Shown in pieces: positions 1-8,843 of a DNA stretch of 64,000 nt. The stretch covers positions 62,001 through 126,000 of the forward strand of contig JAEUIQ010000008.1 of assembly GCA_016794985.1 (NCBI GenBank), read 5' to 3'. Position 1 is the stretch's first letter. Every line of letters begins with the position of its first letter. Source of the DNA: Planctomycetaceae bacterium. GTDB lineage: Bacteria > Planctomycetota > Planctomycetia > Pirellulales > Pirellulaceae. The translations under genes and the position numbers were made by a program. The notes under the pieces are model-generated. The model searched no databases, was not told the origin of the DNA, and was given only the letters and a program-made list of their open reading frames with translations.

Positions 1-645
1 TATAACCTTCATGATATGATCGCGTACATGCTGCTGGTGATGTTGGCCAGGGCGTTCAGCAGCATGCCAGGTCTGACGTCTGGGATTGCAACGAGCATTC
101 AAAAAGGCGAGATCAAGAAATTTTTGATTCAGCCCGTCGACATGTTGGGCAGTCTGTTGTTGCAGCGAATCGCTCACAAGTTGGTCTATTACTTGATCGC
201 CATTGGACCTTTTGCGTTGGTGTTTTTCTTGTGCCGGTCATTTTTTGACGCAGGTTTTCCGGCTCCAGATCAATTGTTGGGCCTGGTTCTGGTCTTGATC
301 GGTTCGTTTCTCTTGGGATTTGCTATGGAGGCGTGTTTGGGACTGGTCGCCTTTTGGTTATTGGAAGTCAGCAGTTTGGCGTTCATTTTCATGCTCTTGA
401 GCTTCTTTTTGTCGGGCCACATGTTCCCTCTGGATTTGATGCCTGCTCCGTTGGATTGGATTATTGGCCTACTGCCATTTCAGTATTTGGCGTATTTCCC
501 CTCGGCGGTCGCGTTAGGCAAGGTGACCGGCGAGGAGTTGGTTTGGGGAATTGTCGTTCAATACTTGTGGGTCATCGGGTTTTGGGTTCTGTGTCGTTGG
601 CTGTGGGTACGTGGGTTGACGCGATACGGAGGATACGGTGGCTAA
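1..645 (+). CDS. ABC-2 type transporter permease (5' partial)
   Basis: Integral membrane permease subunit of an ABC exporter, resembling the ABC2_membrane_6 (DUF990) family, whose genes usually occur as a pair beside an ATPase gene. The reading frame is open to the left edge, so the true start is probably outside the window; the first in-frame ATG is at 16. The roughly 210 visible residues hold about five hydrophobic segments. The sequence KKFLIQPVD near residue 35 fits the loop of this family in which a polar KPxD-like motif follows the first helices. The ORF overlaps the next permease gene by 8 nt, which suggests translational coupling. The partner ATPase is not visible and is expected upstream. 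Substrate unknown. Confidence 0.8.
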   Translation, partial: YNLHDMIAYMLLVMLARAFSSMPGLTSGIATSIQKGEIKKFLIQPVDMLGSLLLQRIAHKLVYYLIAIGPFALVFFLCRSFFDAGFPAPDQLLGLVLVLIGSFLLGFAMEACLGLVAFWLLEVSSLAFIFMLLSFFLSGHMFPLDLMPAPLDWIIGLLPFQYLAYFPSAVALGKVTGEELVWGIVVQYLWVIGFWVLCRWLWVRGLTRYGGYGG

Positions 646-1591
646 CGAGAAGGCAACCGAGTCGGATTTTTGCAAACCGACTTCGAAGTTGGGTACGATT
701 CAAATCGAACCCGAGGGAATTCGGGACTTGCGGACGGGGCCACTGGTGTATTGGCGAGTCTTCCGAACGTTCGTTCGCAATTCCCTCGTGCGCGCGATGG
801 GGTTCCGAGCAAACTTTTGGCTGGAGTGCGTTTCCTCGGTTTGCTGGACGGTCATGAATCTTGTGTTTTTCAAGATCGTGTTCACTTATACCGATTCGAT
901 CGGTCGTGACACTGGGTGGGGAGAGAACGAATTTTTCGTGTTCTTGGGGACCACGTGGATCATCACTTCACTGATTCAGACGTTTGTGATGCCCAACGCG
1001 CAGGAGTTCAGTGAATTGATTCGGACGGGGCAGTTGGACTTTGCCCTGTTGAAGCCGATCGATACGCAGTTCTTGATTTCTTTCCCCCAGATGGTTTGGT
1101 CGAATCTCGCCAACTTGTTCCTCGGAGTCTTTCTGGTCATCTACTCCGTCTACCTGTTGACGACAAACGCGGAGAATCCACTACCGTTTGGCGTTGGTCA
1201 TGTCGTTCTCTATGTGTTGTTTCTGGGATGTGGACTGGCGATCTTGTATAGCGTGATGATTGCGATGGCCGCAACCAGCATTTGGCTCGGGCGGAATCAA
1301 ACGCTGTACACATTCTGGTTTTATTTGACTAACTTTTACCGCCAGCCCATGGAAATTTATCAACAGGGCTTTTGGGGATGGGCCTTATGGGGACTGTTTA
1401 CATTCGTCGTGCCCATTCTGCTGGTCGTCAATGTCCCAGCTCGAATCTTGGCAGAACCACTGCGTCCCGGCTGGGACGAACGAACGTGGGCGTTGGCAGG
1501 ACTAACCGTGTTGGCGACGTGCGTCACGATGGCGATAGCGAGATTCGTGTTTCAAGCCGCTTTAGCCAGTTACCGCAGCGCCAGTAGTTGA
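638..1591 (+). CDS. ABC-2 type transporter permease, second subunit
   Basis: Second permease of the pair (317 aa), also like ABC2_membrane_6. The start is GTG at 638, inside the end of the preceding gene, with a GGAGG ribosome-binding site at 630-634 region just upstream. An N-terminal cytoplasmic stretch of about 45 residues is followed by six hydrophobic segments. The phrase [13 protein letters not shown] (near residue 128) matches the position of the QPVD loop in the first subunit, supporting a heterodimer of homologous subunits. By analogy with the family it would form the membrane channel of an ABC exporter whose ATPase lies outside the window. Substrate unknown. Confidence 0.82.
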   Translation: MANEKATESDFCKPTSKLGTIQIEPEGIRDLRTGPLVYWRVFRTFVRNSLVRAMGFRANFWLECVSSVCWTVMNLVFFKIVFTYTDSIGRDTGWGENEFFVFLGTTWIITSLIQTFVMPNAQEFSELIRTGQLDFALLKPIDTQFLISFPQMVWSNLANLFLGVFLVIYSVYLLTTNAENPLPFGVGHVVLYVLFLGCGLAILYSVMIAMAATSIWLGRNQTLYTFWFYLTNFYRQPMEIYQQGFWGWALWGLFTFVVPILLVVNVPARILAEPLRPGWDERTWALAGLTVLATCVTMAIARFVFQAALASYRSASS

Positions 1592-1671
1592 ACCGAACGG
1601 CTCCGAGCGGAAACTTAGTAACGGCGGAATTCGATAAATCGACCGAGTCTTGCCCGCTGAAGAATTTGGCA

Positions 1672-2037
1672 TTAATCGAAATCGAATAAATCGCCCCAGA
1701 AGGAGCCCCGTTTCTTGCCCCGATAATGTCGATCATCGCGGTCATCATAATCCTGACGATGCTCGCGTTCCATCCTTTCGCGCTCGTACCGTTCTTGTTC
1801 TCGACGGAATCGTTTTTGCTCGTCCGATGGGTAATCGGAACCCCGATCTTCGGGTCGGTAAACCGGAGGAGCAACGACCGGTGGTTTAGTGGCCATTGCT
1901 TCGCTCGCTTTTTCGATAAACTTGTCAAGTTCACCGCGATCCAGCCACACGCCCCGACACTTGGGGCAGTAGTCGATTTCGATGCCTTGCCGCTCCGTCA
2001 TCAACAGATCTGGCGTGCCACAAGCCGGACATTTCAT
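1672..2037 (-). CDS. TFIIB-type zinc-ribbon protein
   Basis: Small cytoplasmic protein (121 aa) of the zf-TFIIB / COG3809 family, function unknown. The N-terminus holds one zinc ribbon: CPACG at residues 3-7 and CPKCRGVWLDRGEL about 20 residues later, giving four cysteines plus the family signature WLDRGEL. The C-terminal half is charged and rich in Arg, Glu, Tyr and Asp and is probably disordered, ending in an aromatic FWGDLFDFD tail. I chose the ATG at 2037 because AAAGGTGG lies nine bases ahead of it; a GTG at 2049 would add four residues. It converges on the permease gene with an 80-bp gap and no clear terminator. Confidence 0.85.
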   Translation of the reverse strand: MKCPACGTPDLLMTERQGIEIDYCPKCRGVWLDRGELDKFIEKASEAMATKPPVVAPPVYRPEDRGSDYPSDEQKRFRREQERYERERMEREHRQDYDDRDDRHYRGKKRGSFWGDLFDFD

Positions 2038-2429
2038 AATGCGAGCCACCTTTATTGAAGGGTTTCGCCCGAATCACTCGAGCATCGCGTGCCAAACATT
2101 TCAAATCGTTTCCCAGTCTACTCACGCTGGAATGCCATTGCAACAACGTTGGCCTGGTGGGTCGCAACCAGGATCCAAGCTGCTTTGCGACCGCAGTGAG
2201 GACCGAGGACGGAGAACCGGCATAACCGAACCCATTTGAAATCCATTTCTCCAGCTTGGCTTCTGGAACGCCTTTCTAGTGACGGTTTTGAGTTTTATGC
2301 TGAAAGTTCTGGCCGGTGAATTTTCCCAATCGAATTTCTTTATGCTTTCTTCCTGAATTGCCCACACGTTACTAATTGAAACCTACATTTCGGCGATCGC
2401 TGAGTTTCTCGGCGGTGATCTGGCTCACT

Positions 2430-2562
2430 GACTCGACCGTTTGGTTGAGACCGGGCGGGCTCGATTGATTGTCACCTCGCTGCCCGTCGGAGGACCACTG
2501 ACGGGACTCAATTGGTATTCCGTGGTCTCAACCAAACTTTCCACTAAAGAAGGTAACTTCTC
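2430..2562 (+). promoter_or_regulatory. Structured 5' leader of the flagellin gene
   Basis: A perfect 13-bp inverted repeat, TTTGGTTGAGACC at 2440-2452 and its complement at 2524-2536, encloses 71 nt ahead of flagellin. Inside it CCCGTC (2483-2488) pairs with GACGGG (2500-2505), leaving a loop with GGAGGA. Just before the start, AGAAG (2548-2552) can pair with CTTCT (2557-2561) around a GTAA tetraloop, placing the ribosome-binding site AGAAGG in a stem. These pairings are directly visible; a role in translational or RNA-level control of flagellin is inference. I could not identify a sigma-28 or sigma-54 promoter with confidence. From 2038 to 2430 I see nothing else. Confidence 0.6.
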
Positions 2563-3984
2563 ATGAGTAGAATCAATACAAACATCTCGTCGATGGTCGC
2601 CCAAAAGAACTTGGCCAAGTCCAACTCGCAGTTGCAGACTTCGCTGAATCGCTTGAGCACCGGTCTCCGCGTCAACAGCGGCAAAGATGATCCGGCTGGT
2701 TTGATTTCCAGTGAATTGCTTCGTCGCGACATCACTGCCGTTGGCAAAGCAATCAAGAACAGCGAACGAGCCGGTCAGTTCATTGCCACGGCGGACAGCG
2801 CGTTGTCGCAAGTGTCGAGTTTGTTGAACGATGTTCGTGGACTGGTCACTGAATCAGCCAACTCCGGTGCTTTGAGCGACGAACAAATTGCAGCCAATCA
2901 ACTGCAGATCGACTCGTCTTTGGAAGCGATCGACCGCATCGCTAAAACCACCAACTTCCAAGGCAAGCGCATGCTCGATGGCAGCATGGACTTCCAAGTA
3001 ACGGCCGGCAACGGTTTCGGTACCGTCTCGGACTATGTCATCAATCAAGCGACATTGGATTCGAATGACGAGATGGACGTCAATATCGCCATCGCCAATG
3101 CTGCAGAAGTCGCAGAACTGACCGTTGCTGCGAATGCTTTCACGAACGGTGCGTTGAACGACGACTTGGTATTGAAGTTGGGCGGTAAAGATGGTGCCGA
3201 AGTGTTCACGTTTGATGCGGGTGCCGATGTGGACGACATCGCTGCTGCGATCAATTTGGTGACGGATTCAACCGGTATCGAAGCCAGCGTCGCCAACAAC
3301 GTTTTGACTTTGGAATCCACCGCTTACGGCTCGAAGGCCTACATCGATGCGGAAGTCATCAGCGAAGGCGGCAGCGGAACGTTCGCTACTAACCTGTCTG
3401 CGACACGTGATGAAGGTGCTGATATTGTAGCGACGGTTAACGGTGTCCAAGCTGTCGGCGACGGAAACAACTTGTCGATCAACACTTCGACTCTAGGTCT
3501 GTCGCTTACCGTAGATGACGGTTCCAGCACGGCTGTTGCCTTTACGATCAACGGTGGCGGTGCCAAGTTCCAATTGGGCGCCGACGTTGTGGGTAACCAA
3601 CAAGCTCGCATGGGCTTGAAGAGCGTGTTCTCAGGCTCGTTGGGTGGCAGCGAAGGTCGCTTGTACGAATTGAAGTCGGGCGGTGCCAAGTCGTTGGAAA
3701 ACGATCCAAACGGTGCCTCCAAGGTTGTTGACCAAGCGATTGTTCGAGTCGCCGAATTGCGTGGCCGGTTGGGTGCGTTCCAAAAGACGACCATCGAAAG
3801 CAATATCTCGGCCTTGAGCGACCTGTCGGTCAACTTGAGCGAAGCTGAAAGCTCGATCCGCGATGCCGACTTCGCCGTCGAAAGCGCGAACCTGACACGG
3901 GCTCAAGTTCTGGTCAGTGCCGGTACGCAAGTCTTGTCGATCGCGACACAAAATCCGCAGAACGCACTGCAATTGCTCCGATAG
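2563..3984 (+). CDS. fliC: Flagellin
   Basis: Structural subunit of the flagellar filament (473 aa), exported by the flagellar type III system. The conserved N-terminal D0/D1 region (residues 1-140) begins MSRINTNISSM and contains NRLSTGLRVNSGKDDPAGL, the flagellin signature. The C-terminal D1/D0 region (about 385-473) has SSIRDADFAVESANLTRAQ and ends NPQNALQLLR. The middle (about 150-380) is the variable surface domain, here rich in Ala, Gly and Asp. Start ATG is supported by AGAAGG nine bases upstream. A strong terminator follows directly, so the gene is probably monocistronic. No other flagellar gene lies in the window. Leader structure suggests post-transcriptional control. Confidence 0.97.
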   Translation: MSRINTNISSMVAQKNLAKSNSQLQTSLNRLSTGLRVNSGKDDPAGLISSELLRRDITAVGKAIKNSERAGQFIATADSALSQVSSLLNDVRGLVTESANSGALSDEQIAANQLQIDSSLEAIDRIAKTTNFQGKRMLDGSMDFQVTAGNGFGTVSDYVINQATLDSNDEMDVNIAIANAAEVAELTVAANAFTNGALNDDLVLKLGGKDGAEVFTFDAGADVDDIAAAINLVTDSTGIEASVANNVLTLESTAYGSKAYIDAEVISEGGSGTFATNLSATRDEGADIVATVNGVQAVGDGNNLSINTSTLGLSLTVDDGSSTAVAFTINGGGAKFQLGADVVGNQQARMGLKSVFSGSLGGSEGRLYELKSGGAKSLENDPNGASKVVDQAIVRVAELRGRLGAFQKTTIESNISALSDLSVNLSEAESSIRDADFAVESANLTRAQVLVSAGTQVLSIATQNPQNALQLLR

Positions 3985-4014
3985 TACCAGACTTGGTAGC
4001 TGATCAACACTCGA

Positions 4015-4046
4015 CCCAGCTAGGTCACCCGACCTAGCTGGGTTTT
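4015..4046 (+). terminator. Rho-independent terminator of flagellin
   Basis: A perfect 12-bp stem (4015-4026 with 4031-4042), loop ACCC, followed by TTTTCTTGTT, 30 bp after the flagellin stop codon. Confidence 0.92.
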
Positions 4047-4175
4047 CTTGTTGGCAAATTGCAATTCACCTTCACATGGTGCATCATATCGATGCCCCAA
4101 CGATGGTCGCCAAAGCGGAGTTGTTGGGATTTTGTGGCAGGGGGCCTACCGCGATCGTGTAAAGGACTTGGTACT

Positions 4176-6719
4176 TTGAACCTGAGAAGCATTGCCTGTC
4201 GTTTGGGGTTGCTGGCAGCCCTCGCGACTTCGTTCGCTCCCGTGATTGCTCAAGACAATACCCACGGCGACCCAGCGACAGGGAAGTCTGAGGGACATGG
4301 GGAACCGAATACGACGCTCGCTGGTCATTCTTTCCACGCGGAGGTCTTTAATGAAGGACCTCGCCAGGCGGCATACCAGATGGGGGGGACCGGAATCGTC
4401 GATTTTCCAGTTTCGACTGAAAGTGAAGTCGCCCAACAGTTCTTCAATCAGGGGGTTGGGCAATTGCATGGATTCTGGTACTTCGAAGCCGAGCGATCCT
4501 TTCGACAAGCGGCAGCGCTGGATAATCGTTGCGCCATGTTTTTCTGGGGCATGGCGATGGCAAATCTGAAGAACCCCGAGCGCGCCATGAAGTTTATCGG
4601 GCAAGCCCGAGAACGATTGGAATCCGCAACCGAGCGCGAACAGAAGTGGATCGAAGCCGTGGGCAAGTTCTGCACGACGAAAGACGCAGAGGATAAAGAG
4701 ATTCCACTGGAGAAACGCGCCCAACAATACACACGAGACCTCGAGGAAATCGTGTTCATGCAACCCAACGACATTGAAGCGAAATCTTTTCTGGTTGGGC
4801 ACTTGTGGGAGAACCAACGCCAAGAACTGGCAACGATTTCGCATGTAGCGGTCGATGCCTTGTTGCAACAGATTTTTGATGTTTCTCCAATGCATCCCGC
4901 CCACCACTATCGAATTCATTTGTGGGACCAACGAGATGCGAAGCAAGCATTGAAGAGCGCGGCGCTGTGCGGACCAAGCGGGCCAGGGATTGCTCATATG
5001 TGGCACATGCCGGGCCATATTTATTCCGGCTTGCATCGGTACGAGGATGCCGTTTGGCAAATGGAGGCTTCGGCGCGGGTCGATCATGCCCACATGCTTC
5101 GCGATCGAGTTATGCCGGACCAAATTCATAATTACGCTCACAACAATGAGTGGTTGACACGCAATCTGCTCAAGCTCGGACGCGTTCGCGACGCACTGGA
5201 CCTGGCCCAAAACATGCTCCATTTGCCGCGTCATCCAAAGTACAACCACTCGGGTAGTGGCAGCGGCAACTACGGCAGGCAGCGAACCATCCAAGCGTTG
5301 ACGGAGTATCGAATTTGGGAAGTCTTGCTGAGCCGTGCCAACGAGTTGATCGACCCGGCCGAAACAGACAAGTCCAAGCAGCGAAACAACCTGCGATTGA
5401 GCGGGATCGCGGCGGCATTTGCCCAACAGCCAGAACGCATGATCGAATCCGTTGCCAAACTTGAAGAGTCGATTACGAAAGCGAAATCGGAACGAGACGC
5501 CAAATTGGCGGCGGCCGAGTCCGCTGCGGCAGCTGCCATGGAAGTTGCCAGCGACCCAACGACCACGCCGGTCTGCCCACCAGTCGCAGAGAATCCCGGG
5601 GTCGAAACGGGAAAACCGGAAGAAACGACTGCCGATACGGCAACTGCAGTAGCGAGCGTCGTTCCTCCCAAACCAGATGTTTCGGAATTGGATCAAGAAA
5701 TCCAGAACTTGGAAAAGGCCGTCGCGGCCATTCGCGCGGTTGACGCGGCTGCGAATGAACGATGGGACCAAGCCTTGGAATTGGCTTCCACGGCGGATGG
5801 GATCGAAGCTCTTTGGAAGGCCGAATGGCAAGCGGCTGCTGGGCAAGCAAAGTCGGCTTGGGAAACCGTTTCGAATGAAGTTGCGAATCGCCCCAATGAT
5901 GTGGTGCCCTTGGCAGTCAAAGTATTTGTCGGACATCGGATATTGAATCAGAAACTGACGGCAGAAAAACCGGAAGGCGACGACATCACTGCTGAAGACC
6001 AAAGCGGTTCGGATGAGCCGATAGGAACCGATGAGCCAGTTGGAACCGATGAGCCGGTGGTCACTCCCGAAATGGTGAAAACGGATTTCGATCGCTTGCG
6101 CACGGTCGCCAGTCAAGCGGATCTGGACACGCCGCTGCTCGCGCGATTACGACCGGTTGCAGATGAGTTGGGGTACCCGGAGGATTGGCGTTTGCCAAAC
6201 GCCGTTAATGGAGATATTGGCGAGCGGCCCGAGTTAGACTCGCTGGGGCCGTTGCATTGGGTGCCCTCGGCCGCCCCTCACATGACGGTGGTTGATTCCC
6301 AGGGCAGCAGTTCCGTGGATCTGAATTCGAGCGGTCGCGCGAGAATCGTGATGTTCTATTTGGGGTTCGGATGTCTGCATTGCATGGAACAGTTGCAGAA
6401 GTTCTCACCGGAAGTCGATGATTTTCTGGCAAATGGTATCGATGTGGTGGCGATCAGTTGCGAATCCGCGGAACAACTGCAACAGGGACTGGCCAATTAT
6501 CCTGAATCACTTTCGATCCCGCTCTATTCGGATGTTCAGCTTCAGTCATTCAAAGCGTTTCGTTGTTTTGATGATTTTGAAAACCAGCCCTTGCACGGGA
6601 CGTTCTTACTTGCTCCCGATGGACGAGTTTTGTGGCAAGATATTGGTCACGAGCCGTTTATGGATGTTGATTTTTTAAAGACCGAGTCCAAACGATTGCT
6701 TGAGGTTTGGCGGAATTGA
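4176..6719 (+). CDS. Secreted TPR-like protein with C-terminal redoxin domain
   Basis: Exported protein of 847 aa, specific role unknown. From the TTG at 4176, preceded by AAAGGA with 9-nt spacing, the protein opens with a clean signal peptide (LRSIACRLGLLAALATSFA, cleavage near VIAQ). An upstream in-frame ATG at 4059 would add 39 residues that do not look like a signal. The body (about 60-420) has helical TPR-like pairs with many His residues, followed by a charged coiled segment, a Pro/Val/Thr linker and a GTDEPV triple repeat near residue 620. The last 150 residues are a thioredoxin/AhpC-TSA-type fold with GCLHC (a CxxC pair) and DGRVLW. A thiol-disulfide role in the periplasm is plausible but inferred. 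Confidence 0.85.
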   Translation: MNLRSIACRLGLLAALATSFAPVIAQDNTHGDPATGKSEGHGEPNTTLAGHSFHAEVFNEGPRQAAYQMGGTGIVDFPVSTESEVAQQFFNQGVGQLHGFWYFEAERSFRQAAALDNRCAMFFWGMAMANLKNPERAMKFIGQARERLESATEREQKWIEAVGKFCTTKDAEDKEIPLEKRAQQYTRDLEEIVFMQPNDIEAKSFLVGHLWENQRQELATISHVAVDALLQQIFDVSPMHPAHHYRIHLWDQRDAKQALKSAALCGPSGPGIAHMWHMPGHIYSGLHRYEDAVWQMEASARVDHAHMLRDRVMPDQIHNYAHNNEWLTRNLLKLGRVRDALDLAQNMLHLPRHPKYNHSGSGSGNYGRQRTIQALTEYRIWEVLLSRANELIDPAETDKSKQRNNLRLSGIAAAFAQQPERMIESVAKLEESITKAKSERDAKLAAAESAAAAAMEVASDPTTTPVCPPVAENPGVETGKPEETTADTATAVASVVPPKPDVSELDQEIQNLEKAVAAIRAVDAAANERWDQALELASTADGIEALWKAEWQAAAGQAKSAWETVSNEVANRPNDVVPLAVKVFVGHRILNQKLTAEKPEGDDITAEDQSGSDEPIGTDEPVGTDEPVVTPEMVKTDFDRLRTVASQADLDTPLLARLRPVADELGYPEDWRLPNAVNGDIGERPELDSLGPLHWVPSAAPHMTVVDSQGSSSVDLNSSGRARIVMFYLGFGCLHCMEQLQKFSPEVDDFLANGIDVVAISCESAEQLQQGLANYPESLSIPLYSDVQLQSFKAFRCFDDFENQPLHGTFLLAPDGRVLWQDIGHEPFMDVDFLKTESKRLLEVWRN

Positions 6720-6828
6720 AGTTGCGTTGCTGATGCTCCGCGTTGCCTTGTTGCGGCGACGTGTTGGTCATGGGATACTTGACGCCGAGTCTAGGGCATC
6801 GTCGTGTGGCGACAAATGATGCCGGACT

Positions 6829-6869
6829 GTCACGGTGGAGTGATCGTGACTCGTGTCAAAGTAACTTTG
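6829..6869. promoter_or_regulatory. Two palindromes before the sialate O-acetylesterase gene
   Basis: GTCACG (6829-6834) is mirrored by CGTGAC (6845-6850) with a 10-bp spacer. Ten bases on, CAAAGT (6857-6862) and ACTTTG (6864-6869) form a near-continuous palindrome touching the GGAG ribosome-binding site at 6869-6872. They are placed like operators, but no regulator is identified. Confidence 0.35.
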
Positions 6870-6880
6870 GAGTTGTAGTG

Positions 6881-8659
6881 ATGCCGTATCGATGGACCAA
6901 GCCTGTTGCGGGGCCGATTTGTTTTGCCGTTTTGTTGACGTTGTTGTCGTTGACAAATATGGCCAATGCCCAAACCAAACTGCCCGCGTTTTTCTCTGAC
7001 AACATGGTTTTGCAACGAGATGCGGCGGTGAATGTTTGGGGGTGGGACACGCCGAATACGAAGGTCGCTGTTTCGTTGGGAGAGCAAACCGCGACGGCTA
7101 CTACCGATGGCAGTGGCCAATGGAGTGTGTCGTTACCAGCCCGAGCGGCAGGCGGGCCGTTGCAGTTGAAGGTCAAGGGTTCGCAAGTTATCGAACTTGA
7201 TGATGTGTGGATGGGAGACGTGTGGTTGTGCTCGGGGCAATCCAATATGGAATGGCCTGTGGCCGCGTCAGCCAACAAGGACGCGGAGATTGCGGCAGGT
7301 AATCATCCCAAGATTCGACACATCAAGATCCAGCATCGTCCTTCGGCAACCCCGGAAACCGATTTGCCGACCGATGGTTGGAAAGTTTGCACGCCAGAGC
7401 ATGTCGGTAACTTTACGGCGGTAGGTTACTTTTTTGCTCGACACTTGCAAACGGAAGTCGATGTGCCGATTGGTTTGATCGGAAGCAATTGGGGCGGAAC
7501 ACGGATCGAACCTTGGACACCGCCGGTTGGATTTCAAGGTGTTGCAGCGCTGAAGTCGATCGCTGACAACTTGGCGAAATACCCCGAGAAGAATGAGCAA
7601 GGTGCGATCAATCATCAGAGTCCGTTGGCTCTTTACAACGGAATGATTCATCCGCTTGTCAAAATGCCGATTCGCGGAGCGATCTGGTACCAGGGCGAAT
7701 CGAACAACGGCGAAGGGATGTTGTATCGCGACAAAATGGAAGCTCTGGTTAAGGGATGGCGTCAGGTTTGGAATCAACCGGAACTGCCGTTCTATTTTGT
7801 CCAGTTGGCACCGTACAACTATGGTGGCGATGGCGAACGATTGGCCAAAATTTGGGAAGCGCAAACCGCCTCGTTGGGTATTGAGAATACGGGTATGGCT
7901 GTTACCGTCGACATTGCTGACTTGAAGGACATTCATCCGACCAACAAGCAGGATGTAGGCAAGCGATTGGCGCTGTGGGCGTTGGCGAAGACCTATGGAA
8001 AAGATGTGACTTACTCTGGGCCCCTGTTCCGAAAGGCGACCGCGGAAGGTTCCGCCATGATGGTCGAGTTCGAACATGGCAGTGAACTGAGTACGAACGA
8101 TGGGAAACCGGTCCGCGAGTTGATGCTTGCTGGTTCGGATCGCCGCTTTTTTCCGGCGACCGGTGAAATCGTCACCGTAGGCGGTGCGGCCAAGTTGAAA
8201 GTCTCCAGTCCTCAAGTCGCTCGACCTGCGGCCGTGCGCTATGGCTTTCACCAATTGGCCGAGCCCAACTTGGTCGGCAAAGGAGGTCTACCAGCCAGCC
8301 CCTTCCGAACTGATAAATGGGACCGCGTGTACCTACCTGTCGGCGCGGAGGCGTACGTTGGGAAATGGAATTTCAAGTTCGTGACTCCTGACGGCGCGGA
8401 GATCCAGCACCCGATGACGGTCACCAAAGACGGAGACGCTTTGAAAGTCGAAATGGTTGACGAGAGCGGGAAGTCTCGCGAGTTAAAGGTGGCGATCGAA
8501 CTTCATGAAATGCAATTGAAGTTTTCGACCGATTACCAAGGCCAGTCCGTTGCATTGACGTACCATTTGACCGTTGATGGCAACAAGTTGGTCGGCGATT
8601 GCGAGTTCGATATGGCCGGACAAACCGGCGAGTTTCCGATCGAGGCTGTCAAGCAGTAG
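6881..8659 (+). CDS. Sialate O-acetylesterase family protein (SGNH hydrolase)
   Basis: Secreted carbohydrate esterase of 592 aa, predicted to remove O-acetyl groups from sialic acids or other acetylated sugars in the periplasm or outside the cell. The start at 6881 gives a signal peptide ending near MANAQ and has GGAG eight bases upstream. The SGNH active-site blocks are present: GQSNMEW (nucleophile Ser) near residue 115, GAIWYQGESN near residue 265, and DLKDIHPTNK near residue 350 with the Asp-x-x-His pair. The N-terminal 90 residues form a beta domain with the family opening FFSDNMVLQRD. The last 100 residues (beta-rich, KWNFKFVTPDG) are an extra domain beyond the usual esterase core. A terminator follows. 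Confidence 0.92.
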   Translation: MPYRWTKPVAGPICFAVLLTLLSLTNMANAQTKLPAFFSDNMVLQRDAAVNVWGWDTPNTKVAVSLGEQTATATTDGSGQWSVSLPARAAGGPLQLKVKGSQVIELDDVWMGDVWLCSGQSNMEWPVAASANKDAEIAAGNHPKIRHIKIQHRPSATPETDLPTDGWKVCTPEHVGNFTAVGYFFARHLQTEVDVPIGLIGSNWGGTRIEPWTPPVGFQGVAALKSIADNLAKYPEKNEQGAINHQSPLALYNGMIHPLVKMPIRGAIWYQGESNNGEGMLYRDKMEALVKGWRQVWNQPELPFYFVQLAPYNYGGDGERLAKIWEAQTASLGIENTGMAVTVDIADLKDIHPTNKQDVGKRLALWALAKTYGKDVTYSGPLFRKATAEGSAMMVEFEHGSELSTNDGKPVRELMLAGSDRRFFPATGEIVTVGGAAKLKVSSPQVARPAAVRYGFHQLAEPNLVGKGGLPASPFRTDKWDRVYLPVGAEAYVGKWNFKFVTPDGAEIQHPMTVTKDGDALKVEMVDESGKSRELKVAIELHEMQLKFSTDYQGQSVALTYHLTVDGNKLVGDCEFDMAGQTGEFPIEAVKQ

Positions 8660-8677
8660 AAGTTTGAAATGGTGTTT

Positions 8678-8707
8678 CCGCGCGGTCCATAGCGGCCGCG
8701 CGGTTTT
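8678..8707 (+). terminator. Rho-independent terminator after the esterase gene
   Basis: CCGCGCGG at 8678-8685 pairs with a second CCGCGCGG at 8696-8703 across a 10-nt loop and is followed by TTTT; 19 bp past the stop codon. Confidence 0.8.
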
Positions 8708-8843
8708 GCCGTTTCGCCGTCCTTTGCTGGCTCATGTTGTGTGATGCCCTCGGCCGTTCAAAGTGGAGCGTGCTTCATCTTTAGTCTTTGTCCAAGGCAT
8801 ACACGGATCGGTCACAAATTTTATCTTATCAGGCGGGGGTGTC

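Noticed and set aside
4146-6116. Long antisense frame of 656 codons opposite the TPR-redoxin gene
   Set aside because: The plus-strand frame has a signal peptide, a redoxin motif and a ribosome-binding site; the antisense product is Arg/Phe-rich without domains, as expected of a shadow in GC-biased DNA.
7268-8254. Antisense frame of 328 codons inside the sialate O-acetylesterase gene
   Set aside because: Opposite a clear SGNH enzyme; no motif and no ribosome-binding site.
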